Shown: in pieces, positions 9,166 to 17,221 of the stretch | Numbering within the stretch: position 1 is the stretch's first letter | Layout of the letters: the number at the start of each line of letters is the position of its first letter | DNA from: Halogranum gelatinilyticum | GTDB lineage: Archaea; Halobacteriota; Halobacteria; Halobacteriales; Haloferacaceae | Assembly (NCBI RefSeq): GCF_900103715.1 | Contig: NZ_FNHL01000002.1 | Coordinates: 310,001-374,000, forward strand | Direction: 5' to 3' | Length of the DNA stretch: 64,000 nt | The notes under the pieces: generated by a model | The model's database searches: none | The model's input: the letters and a program-made list of their open reading frames with translations, nothing else | What the model was told of the DNA's origin: nothing | Translations under genes and position numbers: made by a program

Positions 9166-9675
9166 TCACGTCCGGAGTTTTGCCACCCCGAGCGCGACGG
9201 CTGTCGGTCCCAGGAAGACGACGAGTGCCAGCACCGTCCACGCCACGACGGCTTCGGTGCCCGTGAGGAAGGTGATGTTGTACCGCTGAAAGTCGCCAAA
9301 GACGACGAACAGCGAGGTGACCAGCGCGACGGGCAGGCCGACGGCGGCGTACCGGAGTGCTCGCTGACCGTCGAGGCCGCGGCGGACCAACACCCAGCGG
9401 GCCAGTCCGAACGGGAGCACCCACAGGATCCCGGCGGCCCCGACGACGATGACGCCGACGACGATGCCGACGTCGAGCGCGAGGAAGGAGGCGGCGACGA
9501 CGAGGGCCGCAGCGAGGACACCGACCCCCGCACCCACGTAGGTGAGCGCCCGCGAGAAGGGGCGGACCCGACGCTCGAGGAGGAACGCCGCTGCGACGAA
9601 TAGCACCGACCCGACGACTGCGCCGAGGAAGACGAAGATGACGAAAAGCCCCGCAGGGTTGTTGGTCACGGTCAC
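9166..9675 (-). CDS. Hypothetical multi-pass membrane protein
   Basis: The 169-residue protein consists of about five hydrophobic segments separated by short Arg-rich turns ([22 protein letters not shown]). I do not recognise a named family. It starts at GTG 9675 (another GTG lies two codons in) and ends 61 bases before cofD on the same strand, so it may lead that cluster. It diverges from the HD-domain gene across 79 bases that must hold both promoters. Confidence 0.7.
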   Translation of the reverse strand: MTVTNNPAGLFVIFVFLGAVVGSVLFVAAAFLLERRVRPFSRALTYVGAGVGVLAAALVVAASFLALDVGIVVGVIVVGAAGILWVLPFGLARWVLVRRGLDGQRALRYAAVGLPVALVTSLFVVFGDFQRYNITFLTGTEAVVAWTVLALVVFLGPTAVALGVAKLRT

Positions 9676-9754
9676 CGCACACTATGGTCTGCTGACAGCA
9701 TAACCTCTCTCCCCGTTCCGAAACACCAAACACCCGACACCACGCACCACGTCT

Positions 9755-10963
9755 ATGACCGCCGTCAAGGACAGCGTCCACGACTACATCTCGCTCGACC
9801 CGCTCGCCCAGGACCTCGTCGACACCCCCGAGTTCCAACGACTCCGCCACATCAAACAGCTCTCCACCGTCCGGCTCGTCTACCCCTCTGCGAATCACAC
9901 CCGCTTCGAGCACTCGCTCGGCGTCTACCATCTCGCCTCCCAGGCCCTCTCACATCTCGGTATCGACGGCGACCGCGCCGACCATCTCCGTGCCGCCGCG
10001 CTCCTCCACGACATCGGCCACGGTCCCTACGGCCACCAGACCGAGCACATCATCATGCGCCACACGGGGCTACACCACGACGAGATTGAGTGGCTCCTCA
10101 CAGACCCCGAAGCGGGCCACCCGAACGGCGAACCCGCCACCCAGACAGTCCGCGACACCCTCGTCGACCACGGTCTCGACCCCGAGCGCGTCGCCGCCCA
10201 CGTCCGCGGCGAGGGTGAACTCGGCCAGCTGGTCTCGGGCGAACTGGACGTCGACCGGATGGACTATCTCGTCCGCGACGCCCACCACACCGGCGTCCCC
10301 TACGGCACCATCGACACTGGACGGCTGGTCCGCGAACTCCGGTACAGCGCGGGCGAACTCGTGCTCGACGAGGGCAACGTCCAGACCGCCGAATCCCTCT
10401 TGCTCGCCCGCGGGCTGATGAACGGTATCGTCTACCGCCACCACGTCTCGCGCATCGCGGGGGCGATGCTCGAACGCGCCTCCGAGCGGCTCATCGCTCG
10501 CGACGACACTGTCGACATCGCGACCTTCCAGCGCATGGCCGACCACGACCTGCTCGTCGCGCTCCGCGAGCACGTCCCCGAACTCGGCCGCCGCATCGAA
10601 CGCCGCGACCTCTACAAACGCGCCGTCTGGGCCGACCTCGCCGACGTTCCGGTCGACGTCGTCGACTGCTCTCACGAGGACGAACGCGCCGCCGAGCGCG
10701 AGATCGCCGACGCGGCAGGTATCGACCCCATCGAGGTCGTCGTCGACGTCCCTTCCCGGCCGAGTCTCAAGGAGTCGAACGCCCGCGTCGTCGTCGGCGG
10801 CGTCGTCCAGCGGCTCGAGGAGGCCTCCGAACTCGTCGGCGCGCTCCGCGACGCCGAACGCGCGCAGTGGCGACTCGGCGTCTACACGAAACGCGAGCAC
10901 GTCGACCGGGTCGCCGACGCCGCTCGCGACGTGCTCGGCGTCCGTCTCGGCCGTACCGAGTAG
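9755..10963 (+). CDS. HD-domain phosphohydrolase (SAMHD1/dGTPase-like), copy 1
   Basis: A 402-residue protein with the SAMHD1/YwfO-like HD arrangement: TRFEHSLGVYHLA (first His, 53), AALLHDIGHGPYGH (HD pair at 85-86) and the distal Asp in GELDVDRMDYLVRD. Metal-dependent relatives hydrolyse dNTPs or other nucleotides; the substrate here is unknown. The C-terminal third resembles the same region in the copy at 11449, 1.7 kb away, and both have the segment RRDLYKR or ERDLYKR. A 77-base block is identical between the two genes. Likely cytoplasmic. Confidence 0.87.
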   Translation: MTAVKDSVHDYISLDPLAQDLVDTPEFQRLRHIKQLSTVRLVYPSANHTRFEHSLGVYHLASQALSHLGIDGDRADHLRAAALLHDIGHGPYGHQTEHIIMRHTGLHHDEIEWLLTDPEAGHPNGEPATQTVRDTLVDHGLDPERVAAHVRGEGELGQLVSGELDVDRMDYLVRDAHHTGVPYGTIDTGRLVRELRYSAGELVLDEGNVQTAESLLLARGLMNGIVYRHHVSRIAGAMLERASERLIARDDTVDIATFQRMADHDLLVALREHVPELGRRIERRDLYKRAVWADLADVPVDVVDCSHEDERAAEREIADAAGIDPIEVVVDVPSRPSLKESNARVVVGGVVQRLEEASELVGALRDAERAQWRLGVYTKREHVDRVADAARDVLGVRLGRTE

Positions 10964-11019
10964 CACTTCGCGACGCTCCGAGGGCTTTTGTCATCGTCAG
11001 GCGAAAGCACTCGCAAGCG

Positions 11020-11397
11020 ATGCCCTCCACCGAAGCACCCGCAGAGACACACGAGGTCGAGACCGTCCACGGCTCGGTCGAGTACGAGACGGTCACCTGC
11101 AGCAACTGTCGACACGAGTTACAACCGGCCGAAGCGCTCCCGGTCGGCATCGGTCTTGAAGCGACGGACGACCACTTCATCGGCGATCAGACGCGAACTG
11201 CCTACACCGCGGCCGAGGTTCGACACCTCTGTACGCACTGCGCCGAGTCGACGCTCGGTTACGACGGGCCGCCGGGTCGGTTCGAAACTCTCACCGAGAC
11301 GATTACGTCGCTCTCGACGCTCGAACGGGCACTGCTCGCTCTCGGGAGTCTCGCACTCGTCGGGCTGTTCGTGCTCAACCTCGCTGTCCTCGTCTGA
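11020..11397 (+). CDS. Zinc-ribbon protein with C-terminal membrane anchor
   Basis: The 125-residue protein has two Cys pairs, CSNC (about residue 28) and CTHC (about 73), that could bind one zinc, and ends in a single hydrophobic segment LALGSLALVGLFVLNLAVLV. It is therefore probably a tail-anchored zinc-ribbon protein facing the cytoplasm. It sits between the two HD phosphohydrolase genes on the same strand. No named family is recognised; a functional link to the HD enzymes is only inferred from position. Confidence 0.72.
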   Translation: MPSTEAPAETHEVETVHGSVEYETVTCSNCRHELQPAEALPVGIGLEATDDHFIGDQTRTAYTAAEVRHLCTHCAESTLGYDGPPGRFETLTETITSLSTLERALLALGSLALVGLFVLNLAVLV

Positions 11398-11418
11398 CGG
11401 CGACGGTTGCTCCCACGG

Positions 11419-11426
11419 TTTTTATC
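11419..11426 (+). promoter_or_regulatory. TATA-like box of the second HD-domain gene
   Basis: TTTTTATC is centred 27 bases before the ATG at 11449, fitting a leaderless start. It gives the second HD gene its own promoter although the zinc-ribbon gene ends only 51 bases upstream. Confidence 0.5.
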
Positions 11427-11448
11427 CGAGAACGCCAAACCCACCCCC

Positions 11449-12672
11449 ATGCTCACCATCAAGGACAGCGTCCACGACCACATCGAGGTCGGGGGCGTCG
11501 CCGAAGCCCTCCTCGACACGCCGGAGATGCAGCGGCTCCGGCACATCAAGCAGCTGGGGACGGTCCAACTCGTCTACCCCTCCGCCAACCACACGCGCTT
11601 CGAGCACAGCCTCGGTGTCTACCATCTCGCGAACCGCGTGCTCTCGCATCTCGGCATCGAGGGCGTGCTGGCCGAGCGGATCCGCGCCGCCGCCCTGCTG
11701 CACGACGTCGGCCACGGACCCTACAGCCACAACATCGAGGCACTCACCCACCGCCACACGGGCAAGTACCACGACGACGTGGCGGAACTCCTGGCGAGTG
11801 GCCGCGTCGGCGACGTGCTCCGCGAGCACGACCTCGACCCCGCTGCCGTCGCCGACCTCGTCGCGGGCGAGGGGCAGTACGGCCAACTCGTCTCGGGTGA
11901 ACTGGACGTCGACCGGATGGACTATCTCGTCCGCGACGCCCACCACACCGGCGTCCCCTACGGCACCATCGACACCGGACGGCTCGTCCGCGAACTGACC
12001 TTCGTCGACGGCCAGCTCGTCTTGGACGAAGGCAACGTCCAGACCGCCGAGTCGCTGCTGCTCGCGCGGGCACTGATGAATCCGACCGTCTACCAGCACC
12101 ACGTCGCCCGTCTCTCGAAGGCGATGCTCCGCCGTGCCTCCGAGCGACTGCTGGAGGAGCCGGACATCTCCGCCGACCAACTCCGGCGGATGGACGACCA
12201 CGACCTGCTCGCCAGCCTGCGGATGACCGGGCGTACCACGGAACTCGCGCGCCGCCTCGACGAGCGCGACCTCTACAAGCGCGGCGTCTGGGCCGAGCGC
12301 GAGGACGTGCCGGACGACGTGCTCGACCTCCCGCACGAGGAGATCCGCGAAATCGAGCGCGACGTCGCCAACGACGTCGGCGTCGAGCCTGACTCGGTCA
12401 TCATCGACGTACCCGCAGAGCCGTCGATGAAGGAGTCATCCTCGCGGGTGATGGTCAACGGCGACGTCCGGCGGCTCGACCGCCAGTCGCCGCTGGTCAA
12501 CGCGCTGCGGACGGCCCAACGCCAGCAGTGGCGGCTCGGCGTCTACGCACCCGGCGACGTCGCCGACGACGTGGGCGAGGCCGCTGTCGACGCGCTCGGT
12601 CTCGACATCGAGGGCGCGCTCGTCAACTACGTGCGCACCGGCCACCGAACGACGCTCGACCAGTTCGAATAG
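11449..12672 (+). CDS. HD-domain phosphohydrolase (SAMHD1/dGTPase-like), copy 2
   Basis: A 407-residue paralogue of the protein at 9755, sharing IKDSVHDHI at the start, the HD core AALLHDVGHGPYSH, the LDVDRMDYLVRD Asp motif and a C-terminal PAEPSMKES-type segment. The ATG at 11449 is chosen because the paralogue aligns from there; an in-frame upstream ATG would add 14 unmatched residues. The shared 77 bases (11899-11975 here) are identical even at third positions, unlike their flanks. The substrate is unknown; deoxynucleotide or nucleotide hydrolysis is the family expectation. Confidence 0.87.
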   Translation: MLTIKDSVHDHIEVGGVAEALLDTPEMQRLRHIKQLGTVQLVYPSANHTRFEHSLGVYHLANRVLSHLGIEGVLAERIRAAALLHDVGHGPYSHNIEALTHRHTGKYHDDVAELLASGRVGDVLREHDLDPAAVADLVAGEGQYGQLVSGELDVDRMDYLVRDAHHTGVPYGTIDTGRLVRELTFVDGQLVLDEGNVQTAESLLLARALMNPTVYQHHVARLSKAMLRRASERLLEEPDISADQLRRMDDHDLLASLRMTGRTTELARRLDERDLYKRGVWAEREDVPDDVLDLPHEEIREIERDVANDVGVEPDSVIIDVPAEPSMKESSSRVMVNGDVRRLDRQSPLVNALRTAQRQQWRLGVYAPGDVADDVGEAAVDALGLDIEGALVNYVRTGHRTTLDQFE

Positions 12673-12771
12673 CGGGTCCAAGCGTGCTTGCGACGACCGC
12701 GCGACGACGTCGAGACGAGTCGTTGGGCGGCTTCGAGAGCTTCAAGCCGTTCGCGCTTCGTTCTCAGGACG

Positions 12772-13785
12772 ATGATACTGGAGGGAACCGTCCTGCGCGG
12801 CCGGGACTTCGAGCCGGTCGAGGGACGCGTCGTCGTCGAGGACGGGACGATCATGGAAATCGAGGAAGCGTCGGTCGAGTCGACCGACGTCATCCTCCCG
12901 GCGTTCGTCAACGCCCACACCCACATCGGCGACTCCATCGCCAAGGAGGCCGGTGCGGGACTCTCGCTGGACGACCTCGTCGCGCCACCCGACGGGCTGA
13001 AACACCGCTTGCTCCGACAGGCCAGTGCCGAGGAGAAGATCGCGGCAATGCGTCGCTCGCTCGAATATATGCAGGCCGGTGGCCAGGCCGCCTTCCTCGA
13101 GTTCCGCGAGGGCGGTGTCGACGGTGTCGACGCCATCCACGACGCGCTGGACGGGCTGGACATCGAGGGCGTCGTCCTCGGCCGCGAGACGGAGGCCGCG
13201 ATGGAGGCCGCCGACGGCTTCGGGGCGAGCGGTGCCCGCGACGCGGACTTCGACTATCTCCGCAACGCCACACGCGGCGCGGCCAAACTGTTCGGCATCC
13301 ACGCCGGGGAGCGCGACTCCGCCGACATCAACCCCGCGCTCGACCTCGATCCGGACTTCCTGGTCCACATGGTCCACCCCAAGCCCCTCCACTTGGAGCG
13401 CGTCGAGGACAAGGGAATCCCCATCGTCGTCTGCCCGCGCTCGAACCTCGTCACGAACGTCGGCGTCCCGCCGCTGCGCGACCTCTTGGACCGCACGACC
13501 GTCGCGCTCGGCACCGACAACGTGATGCTCAACAGCCCGTCGATGTTCCGCGAGATGGAGTTCGCGAACAAGCTGACCGACGCGACGGCGAAAGAAGTCC
13601 TCCGGATGGCGACGGTCAACGGCGCGGAGATCGCGGAGCTGAACTGCGGACTCGTCGAACCCGGACGCGACGCCAAACTGCTCGTCCTCGACGGCGACAC
13701 CGACAACCTCGCTGGCGCGCGGGACCTCGTCCGCGCGGTCGTCCGACGCGCTGGCCACGCCGACGTGAAGCGGGTCGTGCTCTGA
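12772..13785 (+). CDS. Amidohydrolase family protein
   Basis: The 337-residue metal-dependent hydrolase shows NAHTHIGD (metal His 49 and 51), FGIHAGE with a third His, VHPKPLHLERV with a further His, and ALGTDNVMLNSP with the catalytic Asp, followed by a C-terminal NGAEIAELNCGLVEPGRDAKLLVL segment (read in parts) typical of deaminases. Close families include cytosine, guanine and S-adenosylhomocysteine or chlorohydrolase-type deaminases. The enzyme is short for these (usually 400+), so the substrate is left open. The start at ATG 12772 follows the paralogous beta-sandwich beginning MILEGTVL. Confidence 0.83.
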   Translation: MILEGTVLRGRDFEPVEGRVVVEDGTIMEIEEASVESTDVILPAFVNAHTHIGDSIAKEAGAGLSLDDLVAPPDGLKHRLLRQASAEEKIAAMRRSLEYMQAGGQAAFLEFREGGVDGVDAIHDALDGLDIEGVVLGRETEAAMEAADGFGASGARDADFDYLRNATRGAAKLFGIHAGERDSADINPALDLDPDFLVHMVHPKPLHLERVEDKGIPIVVCPRSNLVTNVGVPPLRDLLDRTTVALGTDNVMLNSPSMFREMEFANKLTDATAKEVLRMATVNGAEIAELNCGLVEPGRDAKLLVLDGDTDNLAGARDLVRAVVRRAGHADVKRVVL

Positions 13786-13866
13786 GTCGGCGGCGTCTCT
13801 CCTTCTGACAGCCGCCACTGCGCGAAGAGTTAATACGGCCGACCGGCTATCGTGCGGTGAGTTACC

Positions 13867-14388
13867 ATGGCACTCTACGACCGGATTCTCGTCCCGACCG
13901 ACGGCTCCGACGGCGTCGAACGGGCGATCTCGCACGCTGTCGACCTCGCGACGGTACACGGTGCGACGGTCCACGCCGTCTACGTCGTCAACTCCGCGGG
14001 CTTCACCGGACTGCCGATGGAGGCCTCGTGGGAGGGCATCGACGAGATGCTCCGCGCCGACGCCGAGGCCGCGCTGGCGACGGTCCGCGACATCGCCACC
14101 GCCCGCGACATCCCGGTCGAGACGCACGTCCTCGACGGGTCGCCGCAGCGGGAAATCGTCCGCTACGCCGAGGAGGAGGGCTGCGACCTCGTCGTCATGG
14201 GCACCCACGGCCGCGGCGGCATCGACCGCCTGCTCCTCGGGAGCGTCGCCGAGAAGGTCGTCCGCGCGTCGAACGTCCCGGTGATGACCGTGCGGGTCGG
14301 CGACGAAGAAGTCGAAGGAGTCGAAGAGACCGGAGAGGTTGGCGAAGCCGAAGAGACTGAGCAGGGAGAACAGGGGCAGACCGCGTAG
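13867..14388 (+). CDS. Universal stress protein (UspA family)
   Basis: The 173-residue protein begins LYDRILVPTDGSDGVERA and has the ATP-binding UspA motif GTHGRGG at 112-118 followed by GSVAEKVVR at 125-133, so it probably binds ATP. After residue about 145 it carries an unusual 28-residue Glu/Gly/Val-rich tail, encoded by repeated GAAG-type triplets, that is not part of the Usp fold. A TATA-like GTTAATAC lies about 35 bases before the ATG. It converges with birA, 6 bases between stops. Confidence 0.92.
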   Translation: MALYDRILVPTDGSDGVERAISHAVDLATVHGATVHAVYVVNSAGFTGLPMEASWEGIDEMLRADAEAALATVRDIATARDIPVETHVLDGSPQREIVRYAEEEGCDLVVMGTHGRGGIDRLLLGSVAEKVVRASNVPVMTVRVGDEEVEGVEETGEVGEAEETEQGEQGQTA

Positions 14389-14394
14389 TCGGAG

Positions 14395-15393
14395 TCAGAC
14401 AGGACGGAGATGTTCGCAGTCGCCCGCGTGGACCGTCACGTCGCCCCTGCCCGTCCGCACGACGAGCGCGCCGGGGAACTCCACGTCGACGGCGCGACCC
14501 TCGACGACGCCGCCGGGGGTCTCGACGCGCACGCGCTGGCCGAGCGTCGCCGAGTGGGCACGCCACGCTGGGAGCACGTCGTCGGGATTGTCCCGCAGGT
14601 CCGCGAACTCCTCCAAGAGCCGCTGGACGAACAGCCGCCGGTCGACGTCCTCGCCGAGTTGCTCGCGGAGGCTCGTCGCTCCCTCGGGCAGGTCGGCGGC
14701 GTCGACGTTGGCGTTGACACCGATCCCCGCGACGAGCCACGAGACGCGGTCGGCCTCGCCCTCCATCTCGGTCAGGATACCGGCGAGTTTCTTGCCACCA
14801 CGGTCGCCTCCGCTCGCTTCGCTCGCGGACACAGCGTCAGCACTCCGCGTTGACTGGCCCTCGTTCGTTCCACTCACGAGCAAGTCGTTCGGCCACTTGA
14901 TACTCGCGTCCACACCGGCCTCACGGCAGGCACGCGTCGCCGCCACCGCCGCCGCGAGCGTGAAGACCGGGACGTGCGCCGGCGGGCGCTGCGGCCGGAC
15001 GAGGAGCGAGACCCAAACGCCGCCCGAAGGTGCGGTCCACTCGCGCTTGAGCCGGCCGCGGCTGCCGACCTGCTCGTCGGCGACGACGGCGACGTCTTCG
15101 GCTCCCTCGGCCGCGAGTTCCCGCGCTCGGTCGTTGGTGCTGCCGATGCTGTCGTGATACTCTACCGAGAAGGGTGCGTCCAGTCCGTACTCGATGGCCG
15201 CCGCGCCGTAGGGAGGGACGTCGCTCACGACGTAGCCGTCGCCCGTGCTCTCGATGCCGAAGCCCTCGTCGCGTAGGGCTTCGACCTGCTTCCAGACCGC
15301 GGCCCGCGAGACGTCGAGTCGCTCGGCCAGTCCGGGACCGGTCACCGGCCCGGACGCGAGCGCGTCGAGGAGGGCCCGTCGGGTGTCGTTCAT
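14395..15393 (-). CDS. birA: Biotin--[acetyl-CoA-carboxylase] ligase with N-terminal HTH (BirA)
   Basis: The 332-residue protein has a winged-helix segment (LAERLDVSRAAVWKQVEALR, residues 22-41) and a biotin-ligase domain: DSIGSTNDRA at 81-90, GSRGRLKREW at 110-119, and KWPNDLLV at 166-173. It attaches biotin to carboxylase subunits and may also regulate biotin genes. Between KWPNDLLV and KKLAGIL there is an extra Ser/Ala/Gly-rich stretch of about 25 residues (175-199) that the family normally lacks. The start is ATG 15393, just before the HTH. Confidence 0.93.
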   Translation of the reverse strand: MNDTRRALLDALASGPVTGPGLAERLDVSRAAVWKQVEALRDEGFGIESTGDGYVVSDVPPYGAAAIEYGLDAPFSVEYHDSIGSTNDRARELAAEGAEDVAVVADEQVGSRGRLKREWTAPSGGVWVSLLVRPQRPPAHVPVFTLAAAVAATRACREAGVDASIKWPNDLLVSGTNEGQSTRSADAVSASEASGGDRGGKKLAGILTEMEGEADRVSWLVAGIGVNANVDAADLPEGATSLREQLGEDVDRRLFVQRLLEEFADLRDNPDDVLPAWRAHSATLGQRVRVETPGGVVEGRAVDVEFPGALVVRTGRGDVTVHAGDCEHLRPV

Positions 15394-15437
15394 ATCTCCT
15401 CGTCGGCGACGCGGGGTGAAATGTCCGCCGCTCTCGC

Positions 15438-16295
15438 TCAGGTAACGGACACGACGCCGACCCGCTTCCGGAGTTCGTCGTCGTCGAGCCACGCGACGTG
15501 CCGCGTCGGGCCGGACGACTCGCCTCCCCACGTCGCCGGCGACGACAGGGCGTACGTGTCGGCCGCGGCGTCGAGGTCGTCGGTCCCCAGCAGATACGCA
15601 CAGGGACCCTGCCCGACCGCGCGCAGGCGGTCGACCAGCCACGACTCCTCGTCGAGCGGTTCGGCCAGCGTCACGGGCTGGCCGGGGAACGTCGCCAACG
15701 ACGCCCCGAGTGATTCGTCAGCCCAGCGTTCGGCCGTCGGGAAGCCGTAGACGCGCCGGAAGCGCTCGGCCGCACGGTCGAGCTCCGAGACGGCGAGGAC
15801 GACCTCGCTGATACCGGAAAGCGGGCCGTCGGCGACGCTCTCCGTGGGTGTCACGCGTCGCTCGCGCGGCGTCCGGTCGGTGATGGCGAAGGGGTGGAGT
15901 TCCCGTTCTCCCTCGCCGCCGACGAAGACCATGTCCCACTCGACGCGGCGGCCGTCGTCGCGCTCGCGTCCGGCGGTCTTCGGGCCGTCGACGGGGAGTC
16001 CGGCGTCGATGCAGCGTTTGGCCCACTCACGAGTGTCGTCGACGCCGATGCACCACGCGGCCGGACCCGCGCTGGCGGCGATGTACTCGGGCCAGAAGCC
16101 AGCGTCGGCGGGTTCCGCCTCGGGCGTCGTCGACAGCAGTTCGAGATACGAGCCGTCAGCGAAGCCGAGCAGCGACATCCGGGTCGTGCCGGTGGCGTGG
16201 ACGCCGCCGTACTCCGGGTCGAGACCGACGCGCTCGAACGCGTCGACGACGGTGTCGAAGTCCTCGTGGGCGAACGCGACGTGGTCGATGTCCAT
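15438..16295 (-). CDS. VOC / glyoxalase-like domain protein
   Basis: The 285-residue protein begins MDIDHVAFAHEDFDTVVDAF, the opening of a glyoxalase-like (VOC) module, with GSYLELLS near residue 50 giving a metal-ligand-type Glu, and a second module from about residue 160 (ISEVVLAVSELDRAAERF). Members of this two-module group include uncharacterised lyases and dioxygenase-fold proteins; no substrate can be named. It diverges from the acetoacetate-decarboxylase-like gene, with 72 bases between starts. Confidence 0.75.
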   Translation of the reverse strand: MDIDHVAFAHEDFDTVVDAFERVGLDPEYGGVHATGTTRMSLLGFADGSYLELLSTTPEAEPADAGFWPEYIAASAGPAAWCIGVDDTREWAKRCIDAGLPVDGPKTAGRERDDGRRVEWDMVFVGGEGERELHPFAITDRTPRERRVTPTESVADGPLSGISEVVLAVSELDRAAERFRRVYGFPTAERWADESLGASLATFPGQPVTLAEPLDEESWLVDRLRAVGQGPCAYLLGTDDLDAAADTYALSSPATWGGESSGPTRHVAWLDDDELRKRVGVVSVT

Positions 16296-16367
16296 GGCGG
16301 GGGGTCGGCCGCCGCCGACATAGCTGCATCCCCCGGAGTTTTACTCCCGTCGCCCGACAGGTCGGTC

Positions 16368-17159
16368 GTGACGATATCCGACGAGACCGTGCGGCTCTCT
16401 ACGGGCCGCGAGGTCGACTTGCCCTTCCGGTGTGAGGCCGACGTCGCTGGCGCGCTCTTCTCGGCCGACTGGGACGCGCTCCGCCGAGTGGTCCCCGACG
16501 CGCTGACGCCCGTCCGGCTCGGCCCGCGAAGCGGCGGGGTCGTCGTCGCGGGACTCTCCTACTCGCAGGCGGGCGACTTCGAGCCGTACGACGAACTCGC
16601 GGTCGTCGTCCCCGTGGCTCGCCACGCCGTCGCCGGCGTCCCCCGACTCGACGGCGGCGTCGGCGGCTACGTGGTCGCCCTGCCAGTCAGCACCGAGGCC
16701 TCCTGCCATCTCGGCCGGGAAGTCTGGGGCTTTCCGAAGACCGTCGCCGACGTCGAGGTTCGACGCGAGGGCGTGGGGGGAGATGGAGCCGACCGAGGCG
16801 ACCGACGTGACAGGCGGGACAGACGTGACAGGCGTGCCGAGTGGCACGTCGACGTCCACGAGGACGGCGAACGCGCGCTCTCGCTCACGGTTCGCGAGAC
16901 CCGTCGCCACAGCCGCGACGTGACGCTCGACGCCTACACGCGGAAGGACGACCAGCTGTGGCGGACTCCAGTCGAGATGGTCGGGCCAGCAGGCTTCGGG
17001 TTCGGACTCGGGCGCGTCGAGTTGGACGTCGGTGCCGGGCCACTGGCGGCCGACGTTCGACGGCTGGGGGTTCACCGCCCGGTCGGCCGGTTCACTGGAC
17101 GGCTCCGGGCACACCTCGCCGTCGGCGAGCCTGCGGCCGAGACCGACGGCCACGTCTGA
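16368..17159 (+). CDS. Acetoacetate decarboxylase-like protein
   Basis: The 263-residue protein starts at GTG 16368 and fits the acetoacetate decarboxylase fold: a central GGYVVALPVSTEASCHLGREVWGFPK region (residues about 100-125, read in parts) with the Lys of the GFPK motif, plus VELDVGAG near the end. The reaction is decarboxylation or a related Schiff-base chemistry; some homologues act as hydratases or aldolases. Residues 142-156 are a low-complexity DRG/DRR run from five 9-base repeats, inserted between two strands. It lies 62 bases upstream of mevalonate kinase. Confidence 0.78.
   Translation: MTISDETVRLSTGREVDLPFRCEADVAGALFSADWDALRRVVPDALTPVRLGPRSGGVVVAGLSYSQAGDFEPYDELAVVVPVARHAVAGVPRLDGGVGGYVVALPVSTEASCHLGREVWGFPKTVADVEVRREGVGGDGADRGDRRDRRDRRDRRAEWHVDVHEDGERALSLTVRETRRHSRDVTLDAYTRKDDQLWRTPVEMVGPAGFGFGLGRVELDVGAGPLAADVRRLGVHRPVGRFTGRLRAHLAVGEPAAETDGHV
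16791..16835 (+). repeat. Five in-frame 9-bp repeats inside the ADC-like gene
   Basis: Units read GACCGAGGC, GACCGACGT, GACAGGCGG, GACAGACGT and GACAGGCGT and encode Asp-Arg-Gly/Arg five times. The Arg codons vary, including AGG and AGA, which are rare in high-GC haloarchaea. Confidence 0.8.
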
Positions 17160-17221
17160 CCACGGATCCTCGCACGCGGCCATCCGGAACTTCTGTTATC
17201 CCCCACCGCTTTCCTCCGGGT

